From positions 1,534,001-1,598,000 of the forward strand of contig JAHBZT010000001.1 of NCBI GenBank assembly GCA_019635315.1: 64,000 nt of DNA, in the 5' to 3' direction. This document shows, piece by piece, positions 7,604 through 17,951 of this stretch. Source of the DNA: Rubrivivax sp. Lineage in GTDB: Bacteria; Pseudomonadota; Gammaproteobacteria; Burkholderiales; Burkholderiaceae_C. Position 1 is the stretch's first letter, and each line of letters opens with the position of its first letter. The position numbers and the translations under genes are program-made. Under the pieces are notes generated by a model that worked only from the letters and a program-made list of their open reading frames with translations, was not told where the DNA came from and searched no databases.

Positions 7604-8728
7604 TCAAGCCCCTTCGCGGCGCGCACCCAGGCGGCCCAGCAGCCAGGCCATCGCGAGGTAGGGCCACAGCCAGCCGACCCACTGCGCCAGGCCGTGGAAG
7701 CGCACGAAGCGGCCCTGCTCCCAGGCCTGCAGGCTCTGCGCGAAATAGGGGTCGTCGGGTGCCTGCGCGACACCCACCACCAGCCCGGTCAGCGCGACCA
7801 GCGCGACGCCGGCGATCACGCGCCGCGGCAGCGGCAGCAGCAGCAGTGCGCCGACGAGGCCCAGGCCCAGCCCCGGCAGCGTGGCCGGCCCGATCCAGGC
7901 CAGCGCGTGGCGCGGGCCGAAGTTGAGCAGCGTGGAGAGCGTCATCGCGCCGAGCGCGAGTGCGAGCGCGCCGCCGGCCATCGCGACGCGCCGCCAGCCG
8001 GGCACGACGACGGCATAGGCCAGCAGGCAGGGCGCGAGCAGGCCGAGCGCGACGATCAGCGCCTCGGCCAGCGGGCGCAGCGGCAGCGCCGGCGCGGCCG
8101 GCACGGCCAGCAGCAGGAAGGCCGGCTCGGCCCAGGGCACGCCTTCCAGCGCGCCGGCCAGCAGCTCACGCAGCCGCTCGCCGACCTGGCCCAGGCCCAG
8201 CGGCACCGGGGTCGGGAACAGCAGCCCGAGCGGCCACAGCGCCAGCAGCGCCAGCGCGCCGGCGCTGTCGCGCGCGAACCAGCGCTCGCGCACGCCGTGC
8301 CAGCGATCGATCCAGCCCGCCGCGTGCAGCGCCAGTGCCATCAGGGCGCCGGCCGCCGCACCGCCGGCGTTGGCCGCCATGTCCTTCAGCGACGGATGGC
8401 GCCCGGGCACGAACTGCTGCAGCAGTTCCATCGCCCACGACAGCGCCGCCGGCGCCAGCACGCCCAGCGCCAGCGCCGCCGGCGCGCGCCAGCCGCTGCG
8501 CCGCGCCGCGATCGTCAGCAGCAGGCCCAGCGGCGCGTAGCCCAGCAGGTTGGACCAGAGGTCGAAGTCGTCGCGCCAGGGCGGCCAGGGCAGGCGTGCC
8601 AGCGTCCAGAAGGTCTGCCCGGGCGGCCAGCGCCAGCCCTCGAAGGGGAACAGGCTGGCATACAGCACCAGCAGCAGGTAGGCCGCCGCCAGCGGCGTGG
8701 CCGAGCTGCGGTGCGGCGTGCCGGCCAA
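7604..8728 (-). CDS. VanZ-like family membrane protein
   Basis: This is a roughly 374-residue polytopic membrane protein. The N-terminal third holds the VanZ-like domain, seen as YASLFPFEGW, LWSNLLGYAPLGLLL and AMELLQQFVPGRHPSLKDM, with conserved charged and glycine residues. The rest is a series of hydrophobic segments. VanZ relatives have been linked to glycopeptide tolerance, but most are of unknown function. There is no ATG near the expected N-terminus. The TTG at 8728, 11 bp after the hemJ stop, is the best start, so the exact start is uncertain. Confidence 0.75.
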   Translation of the reverse strand: MAGTPHRSSATPLAAAYLLLVLYASLFPFEGWRWPPGQTFWTLARLPWPPWRDDFDLWSNLLGYAPLGLLLTIAARRSGWRAPAALALGVLAPAALSWAMELLQQFVPGRHPSLKDMAANAGGAAAGALMALALHAAGWIDRWHGVRERWFARDSAGALALLALWPLGLLFPTPVPLGLGQVGERLRELLAGALEGVPWAEPAFLLLAVPAAPALPLRPLAEALIVALGLLAPCLLAYAVVVPGWRRVAMAGGALALALGAMTLSTLLNFGPRHALAWIGPATLPGLGLGLVGALLLLPLPRRVIAGVALVALTGLVVGVAQAPDDPYFAQSLQAWEQGRFVRFHGLAQWVGWLWPYLAMAWLLGRLGARREGA

Positions 8729-8739
8729 GACCGCGCCGC

Positions 8740-10415
<1,676 letters not shown>

Positions 10416-10437
10416 GCGCCGGGTCCACGCCTGCGCG

Positions 10438-11535
10438 ATGCGCGTCTTCCACATCGTCGGCGACCAGTTTCTCGAGCTGGAGTCGCTGCCCGAGGCACTG
10501 CCGGCCAGCGGCTTCGTCTGGATCGGCAGCGCGCGCCGCGAATTCGAGGTCCGCGTCGCCGACATCCAGGGCGCGCTGCAGCGCTGGTCGGCGAGCACCA
10601 TCGTCGACCTGCATGTCTCGGACCTGCTGAACCACCAGCTGCCCAGCCACTTCGACTACACGTCGTGGTACGACCTGATGGTCTTCCGCCGCCTGGCCGC
10701 CGGCGCCGGCACGCAGGCCATGTTCCTCGACGAGTCGTCCGGCACCGCGACCTCGGCACGCCAGGCGCTGGCTGCCATCGACACCAGCCCGGTCGGTTTC
10801 GCGGTCTTCGACCGCGTGCTGGTCACCGTGCACCCGGCCGACTGCGCCGTGCGCGAGCACTTCGCGGCGCGCCTGGCGGCGCTGGTCGGCAGCGGCGAGG
10901 CGCGCGGCGCGGCGCGGCTGCCCAGCAGCCCGGCCGACCTGATGCTGCGCATGCTCAACCACATGGTCGACGGCTACCTGGACCTTCGCCGTCTGCTGAC
11001 GCGCCAGCTCGGCTACCTGCAGCAGCAGCTGCTGGACCCCAAGAGCCGCTTCGACGACTGGCAGATCCTGCTCGACTCGCGCAACGCGCTGCACGCGCTG
11101 GAGGACATCTGCGAGGACCAGCGCAGCGCGGTGCAGGAGTGGATCGACGCGATGGACGAGTGGCCCGACGAGGCCGACGCGCAGCAGCGCCGCGAGCGCG
11201 AGCTGCTGCGCGTGCGCTCGCGCGACGTGCTCGAGCATGTCGAGCGCGTGCTGGGCCACGTGCGCCGGCTCGAGCAGAGCGCGGAGACCGCGGTGCAGAT
11301 GCACTTCTCGGCACTCGGTCACCGCACCAACGACATCATGCGCACGCTGACCGTGCTGACCGCGATCTTCATGCCGCTGAACCTGATCACCGGCTTCTTC
11401 GGCATGAACTTCGACGAGCTGCCGCTGATCCACGACGCCACCGGCGTGACGATCACGGTGCTGCTGATGCTGGCGGTCTCGGTCGCGCTGGTCTGGTACT
11501 TCCGCCGCAAGCGCTTCCTGGACCGCGGCGCGTGA
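10438..11535 (+). CDS. corA: CorA family magnesium/divalent cation transporter
   Basis: This is a 365-residue protein with a long soluble N-terminal domain, an extended helix rich in Arg/Glu (about residues 190-300) and two C-terminal membrane segments. The first segment ends in the CorA selectivity motif GMN (TGFFGMNF), followed by a short periplasmic loop, the last membrane helix and a basic tail (FRRKRFLDR). CorA proteins form pentameric channels for Mg2+, sometimes Co2+ or Ni2+; the divergent N-domain could also fit a ZntB-type protein. It follows hemB closely on the same strand and may be cotranscribed. The start is the ATG at 10438. Confidence 0.88.
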   Translation: MRVFHIVGDQFLELESLPEALPASGFVWIGSARREFEVRVADIQGALQRWSASTIVDLHVSDLLNHQLPSHFDYTSWYDLMVFRRLAAGAGTQAMFLDESSGTATSARQALAAIDTSPVGFAVFDRVLVTVHPADCAVREHFAARLAALVGSGEARGAARLPSSPADLMLRMLNHMVDGYLDLRRLLTRQLGYLQQQLLDPKSRFDDWQILLDSRNALHALEDICEDQRSAVQEWIDAMDEWPDEADAQQRRERELLRVRSRDVLEHVERVLGHVRRLEQSAETAVQMHFSALGHRTNDIMRTLTVLTAIFMPLNLITGFFGMNFDELPLIHDATGVTITVLLMLAVSVALVWYFRRKRFLDRGA

Positions 11536-11563
11536 GCCCGCCCCGCATGCGCCGGCCGCGCCG

Positions 11564-12457
11564 ATGACGACGAAGCTGCACGCGCGCCAGCTCTGGGTGC
11601 TGGCGCTGCTGACCCTGGTCTGGGGCCTCAACTGGCCGGTCATGAAGCTGGGCGTCAGCGGCAGCGCGTCGCTGCCCGGCTACCCGCCGCTGAGCTTCCG
11701 CGTCGTCAGCATGCTGCTCGGGCTGCCGGTGCTGGGCGCCGCGCTGGTCTGGCTGAAGGTGCCGCTGACGCTGCCGCGCGCGCACTGGCCCGAGGTGCTG
11801 CGGCTGGCGCTGCCCAACATGATCGTCTGGCACGTGGTCATCATCCTGGCCATCCAGTCGCTGAGCTCGGGGCGCTCGGCCATCCTGGGCTACACGATGC
11901 CGGTCTTCAGCGCTCTGTGGGGCGTGGCGCTGTTCGGCGAGCGCATGAGCTGGCGCCAGGCCGCCGGCGTGGCCGCCGCGGCGCTGGGCGTGGTGCTGCT
12001 GCTGTGGAGCGAATTCGCCGGCTTCAGCGGCGCGCCGCTGGCCGCGCTGGCGCTGCTGGTGGCGGCGGCGATCTGGGCGCTGGGCACGCACCTGCTGCGC
12101 CGCTCGACCTTCCCGCTGGCGCTGCTGACGCTGGTGTTCTGGATGACGGCGCTGACGACCGCGGTGATGGCGGTGCTGGCCTTCGCCTTCGAGCGCCACC
12201 TGTGGCGCTGGCCCGAGCCGCACGTGGCCTGGGCCATCGCCTACAACGCGGTCGGCGTCTTCGGCTTCGCGCATGCGGCCTGGTTCTACCTGGCGCGCAG
12301 CCTGCCGCCGGTGGCCTCGACGATCAGCGTGATGCTGATCCCCGTGCTGGGCGTCTTCAGCGGCGCGCTGTGGCTGGGCGAGCAGCTGCACTGGCAGGAC
12401 TTCGCCGCGATGGCCGCCATCGTCGCCGCGATCGGCGCGGTGCTGTGGCGGCGCTGA
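11564..12457 (+). CDS. EamA/DMT family transporter
   Basis: This is a 297-residue inner-membrane protein with about ten hydrophobic segments arranged as two EamA repeats. The first has the typical LVWGLNWPVMKLG entry, and the second half ends with GALWLGEQLHWQDFAAM. Such drug/metabolite transporters export amino acids, nucleosides or other small metabolites; the substrate is not evident. It lies 28 bp after corA on the same strand. A cluster of hairpins follows its stop and separates it from the convergent amiC. Confidence 0.87.
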   Translation: MTTKLHARQLWVLALLTLVWGLNWPVMKLGVSGSASLPGYPPLSFRVVSMLLGLPVLGAALVWLKVPLTLPRAHWPEVLRLALPNMIVWHVVIILAIQSLSSGRSAILGYTMPVFSALWGVALFGERMSWRQAAGVAAAALGVVLLLWSEFAGFSGAPLAALALLVAAAIWALGTHLLRRSTFPLALLTLVFWMTALTTAVMAVLAFAFERHLWRWPEPHVAWAIAYNAVGVFGFAHAAWFYLARSLPPVASTISVMLIPVLGVFSGALWLGEQLHWQDFAAMAAIVAAIGAVLWRR

Positions 12458-12505
12458 TGCCGGCTGGAGGACGGGCTTCGGATCAGCGCTCGTCAAACCG
12501 ACTGG

Positions 12506-12631
12506 AGCCTCCCGCCTGGAGGGAGGCTGGAGGGAGCGGCCGATCTCGCTGGAGCCCCCTCTCGGAGGGGGCTCGGGGGAGCCGTGCACACGGCCGCCCC
12601 GGCACTCCAGAAGTCTGCAAAGCAGACTTCT
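12506..12631. repeat. Run of hairpins between convergent eamA and amiC (bidirectional terminator region)
   Basis: Three perfect inverted repeats are packed in 126 bp: 12506-12513 with 12521-12528 (8 bp), 12552-12560 with 12566-12574 (9 bp) and 12609-12618 with 12622-12631 (10 bp, loop AAA). The last one overlaps the amiC stop codon (12630-12632). No long T-run follows any stem. A terminator role for both convergent genes is likely but not of the classic intrinsic type. Confidence 0.6.
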
Positions 12632-14003
12632 AGAGCTGCCGGTGGCGCAGCATCGGCGGGTGGCGCGCGAAGTGGCGCCGGATGCCGGTGGCGAGCGCGT
12701 CGACCAGCTTCGCGCGGAAGGCCGGGCTGCGCAGCAGCCGCTCTTCCTCCGGGTTGGAGATGAAGGCGGTCTCGACCAGGATGCTGGGGATGTCCGGCGC
12801 GCGCAGCACCGCGAAGTTGGCCTGCTCGACCTGGCGCTTGTGCAGCCGGCCCACGCCGCCGATGTGGCGCAGCATCTCCGCGCCCAGGCGCAGGCTGTCG
12901 TTGATCTGCGCCGTGGTGCTCATGTCGGCCATCGCGCGCAGCACCACGCTGTCGCTGACGTTGGCGATGTTGACGCCGCCGACCGCGTCGGCCTCGTTCT
13001 CGCGCTCGGCCATCCAGCGTGCGGCGGCGCTGCTGGCGCCGCGCGTGGACAGCGCGTAGACGCTGGCGCCGCGCGCGCTGCGCCGCACGAAGGCGTCGGC
13101 ATGGATGCTGACGAACAGGTCGGCCTGCACGCGGCGTGCCTTGCGCACGCGCTCGCCCAGCGGCACGAAATAGTCGCCGCTGCGCGTCATCATCACGCGC
13201 AGGCCGGGCACCGCGTTGAGGCGGTCGCGCAGCGCCAGCCCGATGGCCAGCACGACGTCCTTCTCGCGCAGGCCGGTGGGGCCGATGGCGCCCGGGTCCT
13301 CGCCGCCGTGGCCGGGGTCCAGCGCGACGATGATCAGCCGCTCGACGCGCCGGCGTTCGGTCGGCGTCGGCGGCGCCGGTGGCGGCGGCGGCGCTGGCGT
13401 CTGCAGCATTGGCGCGGGCGGCGGCGGCAGCGTGGGCGGCGCCGGCGGCGGCGCGGGCTCGGGCAGGCGGTCGACGCGGGCGATCAGTTCGTCCAATGCC
13501 TCCTGCACCGCGCGTGTCGCCTGGTCCTCGGCGGCCTCCTTCTCGCGGATCAGCGCCAGCAGCGGGTCCATCTCCTCGACCGGGTAGAGGTCGAAGACCA
13601 GCCGGTGCTGGTAGGCGGCCACCGGCGCCAGCGCAAACTGCTGCGGGCGCACCGGCTGCTTGAGGTCGAAGACCAGGCGCACGACGCGCGGCTGGAACTG
13701 GCCCACGCGCACGCCGGCCACGTATGGGTCGTCCGGCCGCACCTGGCCGACGAGCTGGCGCAGCGTGTCGTGGAGCTCCAGCCCGTCGATGTCGACGACC
13801 AGCCGCTGCGGGCCGTCCAGCAGCAGGTGGCTGGCCGCGAGCGCGGTGTCGGACTCGATGGTCACGCGCGTGTAGTCGCGCGCCGGCCACATGCGCACCG
13901 CGACGATCGCGGCGCCGAAGGCGATCTGCGGCGCCGTCAGCAGCAGCGCCAGGCTGCCCATGGCGCGCAGCGCCGCGCGGCGGGCCGGCGACAGGGCCGT
14001 CAA
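12630..14003 (-). CDS. amiC: N-acetylmuramoyl-L-alanine amidase AmiC type (AMIN + Amidase_3)
   Basis: This periplasmic zinc amidase splits the septal peptidoglycan during cell separation. The roughly 457-residue product starts with a twin-arginine-like signal (SPARRAALRAMGSLALLL), followed by an AMIN domain (about 40-150), a Pro-rich linker, and an Amidase_3 domain. The zinc and catalytic motifs are DPGHGGEDPGA, SIHADAF and ILVETAFISNPEEE. The likely start is the TTG at 14003, which overlaps the tsaE stop (TTGA); an ATG at 13961 is the alternative. It follows tsaE, the usual order in many Proteobacteria. Confidence 0.92.
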   Translation of the reverse strand: MTALSPARRAALRAMGSLALLLTAPQIAFGAAIVAVRMWPARDYTRVTIESDTALAASHLLLDGPQRLVVDIDGLELHDTLRQLVGQVRPDDPYVAGVRVGQFQPRVVRLVFDLKQPVRPQQFALAPVAAYQHRLVFDLYPVEEMDPLLALIREKEAAEDQATRAVQEALDELIARVDRLPEPAPPPAPPTLPPPPAPMLQTPAPPPPPAPPTPTERRRVERLIIVALDPGHGGEDPGAIGPTGLREKDVVLAIGLALRDRLNAVPGLRVMMTRSGDYFVPLGERVRKARRVQADLFVSIHADAFVRRSARGASVYALSTRGASSAAARWMAERENEADAVGGVNIANVSDSVVLRAMADMSTTAQINDSLRLGAEMLRHIGGVGRLHKRQVEQANFAVLRAPDIPSILVETAFISNPEEERLLRSPAFRAKLVDALATGIRRHFARHPPMLRHRQL

Positions 14004-14479
14004 CGCAGCAGCTCCTGGCCGGTGGCCGTGAAGGCGTCGGCGCGCACGTCGCGCCGGTCGTCGCCGGCGGGCGTGATGAGCAGCCGCAGGTCCGGCAGCG
14101 GCAGCTGGCCGGCCGCCTTCTCGGGCCATTCGGCGAGCTTCAGGCCCGGCGCGGCGAAGACGTCGCGAAAGCCCGCGTCGGCCCACTCGCGCGGGTCGTC
14201 GAAGCGGTAGAAGTCGAAGTGCGAGATCGACAGGCCCGGCACCGCATGCGGCTCCATCACCGCGTAGCTGGGGCTCTTGATGCGCCCGCCGACGCCCAGC
14301 GCACGCAGCAGGTGGCGCACGAAGGTCGTCTTGCCGGCCCCCAGCGGGCCCTGCAGTTCGATGAAGGCGTCGCGGACGGCGGCGCGAGCGGCGAGTTCGG
14401 CGGCGAAGGCCGCGCAGGCGCGCTCGTCGGGCCAGGAGAGGTGTCGCGTTGCTAGGATGGTCGCATGCGGATGGGGCAT
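14000..14479 (-). CDS. tsaE: tRNA threonylcarbamoyladenosine biosynthesis ATPase TsaE
   Basis: TsaE is the P-loop ATPase that works with TsaB and TsaD to make t6A37 in tRNA. The 159-residue product shows the Walker A GPLGAGKTTFVRHLL, the KSPSYAVMEP segment, the HFDFYRFDDP motif and the EWPEKA motif of the family. Its stop overlaps the TTG start of amiC. Its ATG at 14479 lies inside the 5' end of the divergent queG gene (start 14465), an overlap of 15 bp. A later start for one of the two genes remains possible. Confidence 0.92.
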   Translation of the reverse strand: MPHPHATILATRHLSWPDERACAAFAAELAARAAVRDAFIELQGPLGAGKTTFVRHLLRALGVGGRIKSPSYAVMEPHAVPGLSISHFDFYRFDDPREWADAGFRDVFAAPGLKLAEWPEKAAGQLPLPDLRLLITPAGDDRRDVRADAFTATGQELLR

Positions 14480-15550
14480 CACTTCGACGGTCGGCAGCTC
14501 GTGCAGAAGCTGCGGGATCGTTCGCGTGAGCTCGGATTCTCCCAGATCGGCGTGACGGGCATAACTCTCGCCCACGCCGAGCAGGGCTTGCTCGACTGGC
14601 TGGCCGCGGGCTGCCACGGCACCATGGGCTACATGGCCGCGCATGGACTGAAGCGCGCGCGGCCGGGTGCGCTGGTACCGGGCACCGTCAGCGTGATCAG
14701 CGCGCGCATGGACTACCTGCCGCGGCACACGCCGGCGGACTGGGTCGCCCGCGAGGATGCCGCGCTGCACGAGCCCGGCCGCGCCGTGGTGTCGGTCTAT
14801 GCCCGCGGCCGCGACTACCACAAGGTGCTGCGCCAGCGCCTGCAGCAGCTGGCCGACTGGCTGGCCGGCGAGGTGGGGCCCTTCGGCCACCGCGTCTTCT
14901 GCGACTCTGCGCCCGTGCTGGAGGTGGCGCTGGCCACGCGCGCCGGCCTGGGCTGGCGCGGCAAGCACACGCTGGCGCTGGCGCGCGAGGGCGGCTCGAT
15001 GTTCTTCCTGGGCGAGCTGTTCACCGACCTCGCGCTGCCGCACGACGAACCCGCGGCCGCGCATTGCGGCACGTGCAGCGCGTGCATCACCGCCTGCCCG
15101 ACGCAGGCCATCGTGGCGCCGTACCGGCTGGACGCGCGGCGCTGCATCAGCTACCTGACGATCGAGCACCACGGCGCGATCGCGCCCGAGCTGCGGCCCT
15201 TGATGGGCAACCGCATCTACGGCTGCGACGACTGCCAGCTCGTGTGCCCGTGGAACAAGTATGCGCAGCGCTCGCCGCTGCCCGACTTCGACGAGCGCGA
15301 AGGCCTGGGCAGCGCGACGCTGCTCGCGCTGTGGTCCTGGGACGAGGCCGCCTTCCTGCGCCGCACCGAGGGCAGCGCGATCCGCCGCATCGGCTTCGGG
15401 CGCTGGCGTCGCAACCTCGCGGTGGCGCTGGGCAACGCCTGGCGCGAGACGGGCGACCCGGCGATCGCCGCGGCATTGCGCGCCGCGACGGACACCGACG
15501 CGATGGTGCGCGAGCACATCGACTGGGCGCTGGCGCAGCGCACGCACTGA
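14465..15550 (+). CDS. queG: Epoxyqueuosine reductase QueG
   Basis: QueG reduces epoxyqueuosine to queuosine in the wobble position of tRNAs, using cobalamin and two 4Fe-4S clusters. The 361-residue protein has an N-terminal cobalamin-binding domain and the cluster motifs CGTCSACITACPTQAI and YGCDDCQLVCPWNKYA, plus the RYISY-like RRCISYLTIEHHG signature. Its need for B12 is notable because a B12 uptake operon lies 15 kb downstream. The divergent tsaE overlaps its first codons; ATG at 14471 is an alternative start. This is one of two tRNA-modification genes back to back. Confidence 0.95.
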   Translation: MRMGHHFDGRQLVQKLRDRSRELGFSQIGVTGITLAHAEQGLLDWLAAGCHGTMGYMAAHGLKRARPGALVPGTVSVISARMDYLPRHTPADWVAREDAALHEPGRAVVSVYARGRDYHKVLRQRLQQLADWLAGEVGPFGHRVFCDSAPVLEVALATRAGLGWRGKHTLALAREGGSMFFLGELFTDLALPHDEPAAAHCGTCSACITACPTQAIVAPYRLDARRCISYLTIEHHGAIAPELRPLMGNRIYGCDDCQLVCPWNKYAQRSPLPDFDEREGLGSATLLALWSWDEAAFLRRTEGSAIRRIGFGRWRRNLAVALGNAWRETGDPAIAAALRAATDTDAMVREHIDWALAQRTH

Positions 15551-15759
15551 GCGCAGGTCGCTCGCGTCGTGCCGGATGCCGTGCACATACACGTGCAGGT
15601 GAACGCTCGCCGGTGACCGGCCCGGACACCACCGCGTCGCCTGCAACAACTGCTTGCACCTTTCCCTTCGAGGGCGGATGCACGGGTCGCCACGCGGCAG
15701 GACCCTTGGGCCACGGTACCGGCAATGGACGCCGGTACGACCCGGCACAGGAGGACCCC

Positions 15760-17271
15760 ATGCAACACCATCCTTCGAACGAACGATCGCGCGTGCACGT
15801 GCCGCAGCGGCCGCCGCCGTCGAACGCCCCGGCCATGGCCTGGGGGCAGGTCGTGCGCGCAGCCTGCGCCGCCGCGGTCGGCGCGATCGCGCTGATGACA
15901 CTGCCCGTTGCAGCGCTCGCGCAGGTCGTCAGCATCCCCGCCAGCCAGCAACCGCTGGCGGGCAACGGCGTATCCCTCTTCAGCGACCGCGACGACCACA
16001 CGGCGTGGAGCCGGCCTGCGACCGCGTTGTCCACGTCGGGCGCCGGGTGGCGCTACATCCTGATGGCCGACATGAACGGCGATGGCCTGGACGACCTGTG
16101 CGGACTCTACGGGCCGCTGAACAGCGGGCAGTTCGTCTACGGCTGCGTGCTGAACAGCGGGGCCAGCGGCGCCCACCGCTTCGCCGGCAACCTGATCCAG
16201 GCGCATGCCTTCCACGGCAGTCCCGCGCCGTCGATCCACAGCACGATTGCGGCGGTGGACTACAACCGCGACGGCAAGCTGGACCTGTGCGGGCGCACGG
16301 TGGCCGGCATCACCTGCCAGCGGGGCACCGGCAGTGCCTTCCAGGCGCCCGCGCTGTTGAGTGCGGCCTTCTCGGACCAGTACGGCTGGACCCTGGAACC
16401 CTACTTCTCGACGATCCAGTTTCCGACCTCCGGTCTCTTCCTCGTCTGCGCACGCGGCGACCAGGGGGCGTTCTGCATCCGCCGGCCCGGCACGGCCGGT
16501 GGCGGAACGGCGGTCTACGAGACGAGCTACGGCTTCGCCGACTGGTGGGGCTGGAACCGCCTCGAACACTTCCGCACCTTCCGCTTCGTCGACGTCAACG
16601 GGGACGGCGCGCTCGACATCTGCGGGCGCGGCGATGCCGGCATCTGGTGCTCGGCCTGGCTGTCCTCGCCCCAGAGCGCTGGCGCCCCGATGTGGGAAGC
16701 CCCCGTGCTCTGGACCGGCCAGTACGCCAACGGCTACGGCTGGGCCGACAAGCGCTACTTCAACTCCGTCATCTATGGCGACCTCAACGGCGACGGCCGC
16801 ACCGATGTCTGCGGGCGCGGCAGCGCAGGGCTGTACTGCGGCATCTCGCAGATGGCGCCTGCGAACAACCGGGCTGCCCAACGTTTCGACGGCGCCTTCA
16901 CGCTGGCGCAGGCGCAATTCCCGGACGCCACGGGCTGGGGCGCGAACTGGCAGGAACTGCGTTCGCTGCAGGTCGTGGACTTCGACAACGACGGCAAGGG
17001 CGACGTCTGCGGCCTGCTGAGCACGGACTTCTACTGCGCCCGATCGCTGAGCACCGCCGGTGGTGCTGCCTTCGAGCCGCTGGTCAGGCGCATCAAGAGT
17101 CCGGGAATGTACGCAGGCAGCAACAACGCCACGTCACCGGCATTCGAACGTGGTCGCATCGTCGCCGCGCGCCTGTATCCGGGCACGGTTGGCGGCACCT
17201 CGGTGAAGGCCACGGGCTTCTGCTGGGTCGACATCCAGGGTGCCGTGTCCTGCTCCAATCCCTGGCGTTGA
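15760..17271 (+). CDS. Secreted FG-GAP/VCBS-like beta-propeller protein with seven Cys pairs
   Basis: This is a 503-residue exported protein: AGGAGG lies 6 bases before the ATG at 15760, and a signal peptide ends near VAALAQ. The mature part has Ca2+-loop motifs of the D-x-N/D-x-D-G type at residues 104, 167, 278, 341 and 407. Seven close cysteine pairs follow the blades: C114/C129, C177/C186, C230/C239, C288/C297, C351/C360, C417/C426 and C488/C498. The regular 53-71 residue spacing suggests a seven-bladed propeller with one disulfide per blade. The function is unknown; FG-GAP proteins often bind surfaces or sugars. It is followed 11 bp later by another secreted protein. Confidence 0.82.
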   Translation: MQHHPSNERSRVHVPQRPPPSNAPAMAWGQVVRAACAAAVGAIALMTLPVAALAQVVSIPASQQPLAGNGVSLFSDRDDHTAWSRPATALSTSGAGWRYILMADMNGDGLDDLCGLYGPLNSGQFVYGCVLNSGASGAHRFAGNLIQAHAFHGSPAPSIHSTIAAVDYNRDGKLDLCGRTVAGITCQRGTGSAFQAPALLSAAFSDQYGWTLEPYFSTIQFPTSGLFLVCARGDQGAFCIRRPGTAGGGTAVYETSYGFADWWGWNRLEHFRTFRFVDVNGDGALDICGRGDAGIWCSAWLSSPQSAGAPMWEAPVLWTGQYANGYGWADKRYFNSVIYGDLNGDGRTDVCGRGSAGLYCGISQMAPANNRAAQRFDGAFTLAQAQFPDATGWGANWQELRSLQVVDFDNDGKGDVCGLLSTDFYCARSLSTAGGAAFEPLVRRIKSPGMYAGSNNATSPAFERGRIVAARLYPGTVGGTSVKATGFCWVDIQGAVSCSNPWR

Positions 17272-17282
17272 GCGACCCGGCC

Positions 17283-17861
17283 ATGCGATCCCTCGTCCTC
17301 GGAGTCACGATCATGCTCAATACGCTCTTCGCCGTGCCCGCGTCCGCACAAGCGCAGGCCGTGATCTTCAACGGCGCCCTGCTGCCGCCCGCGGCGGTGG
17401 CGCAACTGCAGGCCGCCGGCATGCCGCTGCCGGCCGGCCGCTACTGGTACGACGCCGTCTCCGGCTGGTGGGGACAGCAGGGCGGTCCGGCCGTCGGCCA
17501 GTTGCCGCCGGGCCTGCCGCTGGGCGGGCCGCTGCGCGCCGACGCGTCCGGCGGCGGCACCGGCACCTTCATCAACGGCCGCGAACTGCATCCGGTGGAG
17601 GTGCAGCAGCTGACGATGCTGTTCAACGCCCCGGTGCCGCGCCTGCGCTTCTGGATGAATGCGCAGGGCATCGGCGGCCCGGAGGGCGGGCCGGCCACCT
17701 TCAGCCTGACCGCGGCGGCGCAGGCGCGCGGGCAAGGGCCGGGTCGCGGCCATGCCGCCACCGGGCCGCGCCACAGTCTCTTCGGAACTACCGGCGGCGA
17801 CGGGAACGACGGCTACTACTACGATCCGTCCACAGGGGCCAACGTGATGTTCGGCAACTGA
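17283..17861 (+). CDS. Secreted protein of unknown function with two internal repeats
   Basis: This 192-residue protein begins with a signal peptide (MRSLVLGVTIMLNTLFAVPA, then SAQAQA). Two imperfect repeats follow: one from IFNGALLPPAAV to WWGQQGGPA (about residues 23-75), the other from FINGRELHPVEV to GIGGPEGGPA (about 96-140). Each has NG, P, R-x-W and GGPA in order. The end GYYYDPSTGANVMFGN is also typical of a scattered family whose function I do not know. It starts 11 bp after the FG-GAP gene, so the two secreted proteins probably form an operon. The ATG at 17283 fits the signal peptide. Confidence 0.72.
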   Translation: MRSLVLGVTIMLNTLFAVPASAQAQAVIFNGALLPPAAVAQLQAAGMPLPAGRYWYDAVSGWWGQQGGPAVGQLPPGLPLGGPLRADASGGGTGTFINGRELHPVEVQQLTMLFNAPVPRLRFWMNAQGIGGPEGGPATFSLTAAAQARGQGPGRGHAATGPRHSLFGTTGGDGNDGYYYDPSTGANVMFGN

Positions 17862-17951
17862 TGCACGCCATGGGCGGCCGGTGTGCTTGCGGCGCGCGGC
17901 CAGCAGGCAGCGGGTCGCGGCGCGGACCAAGGCCAGCGGCCCCGGCGCGGA

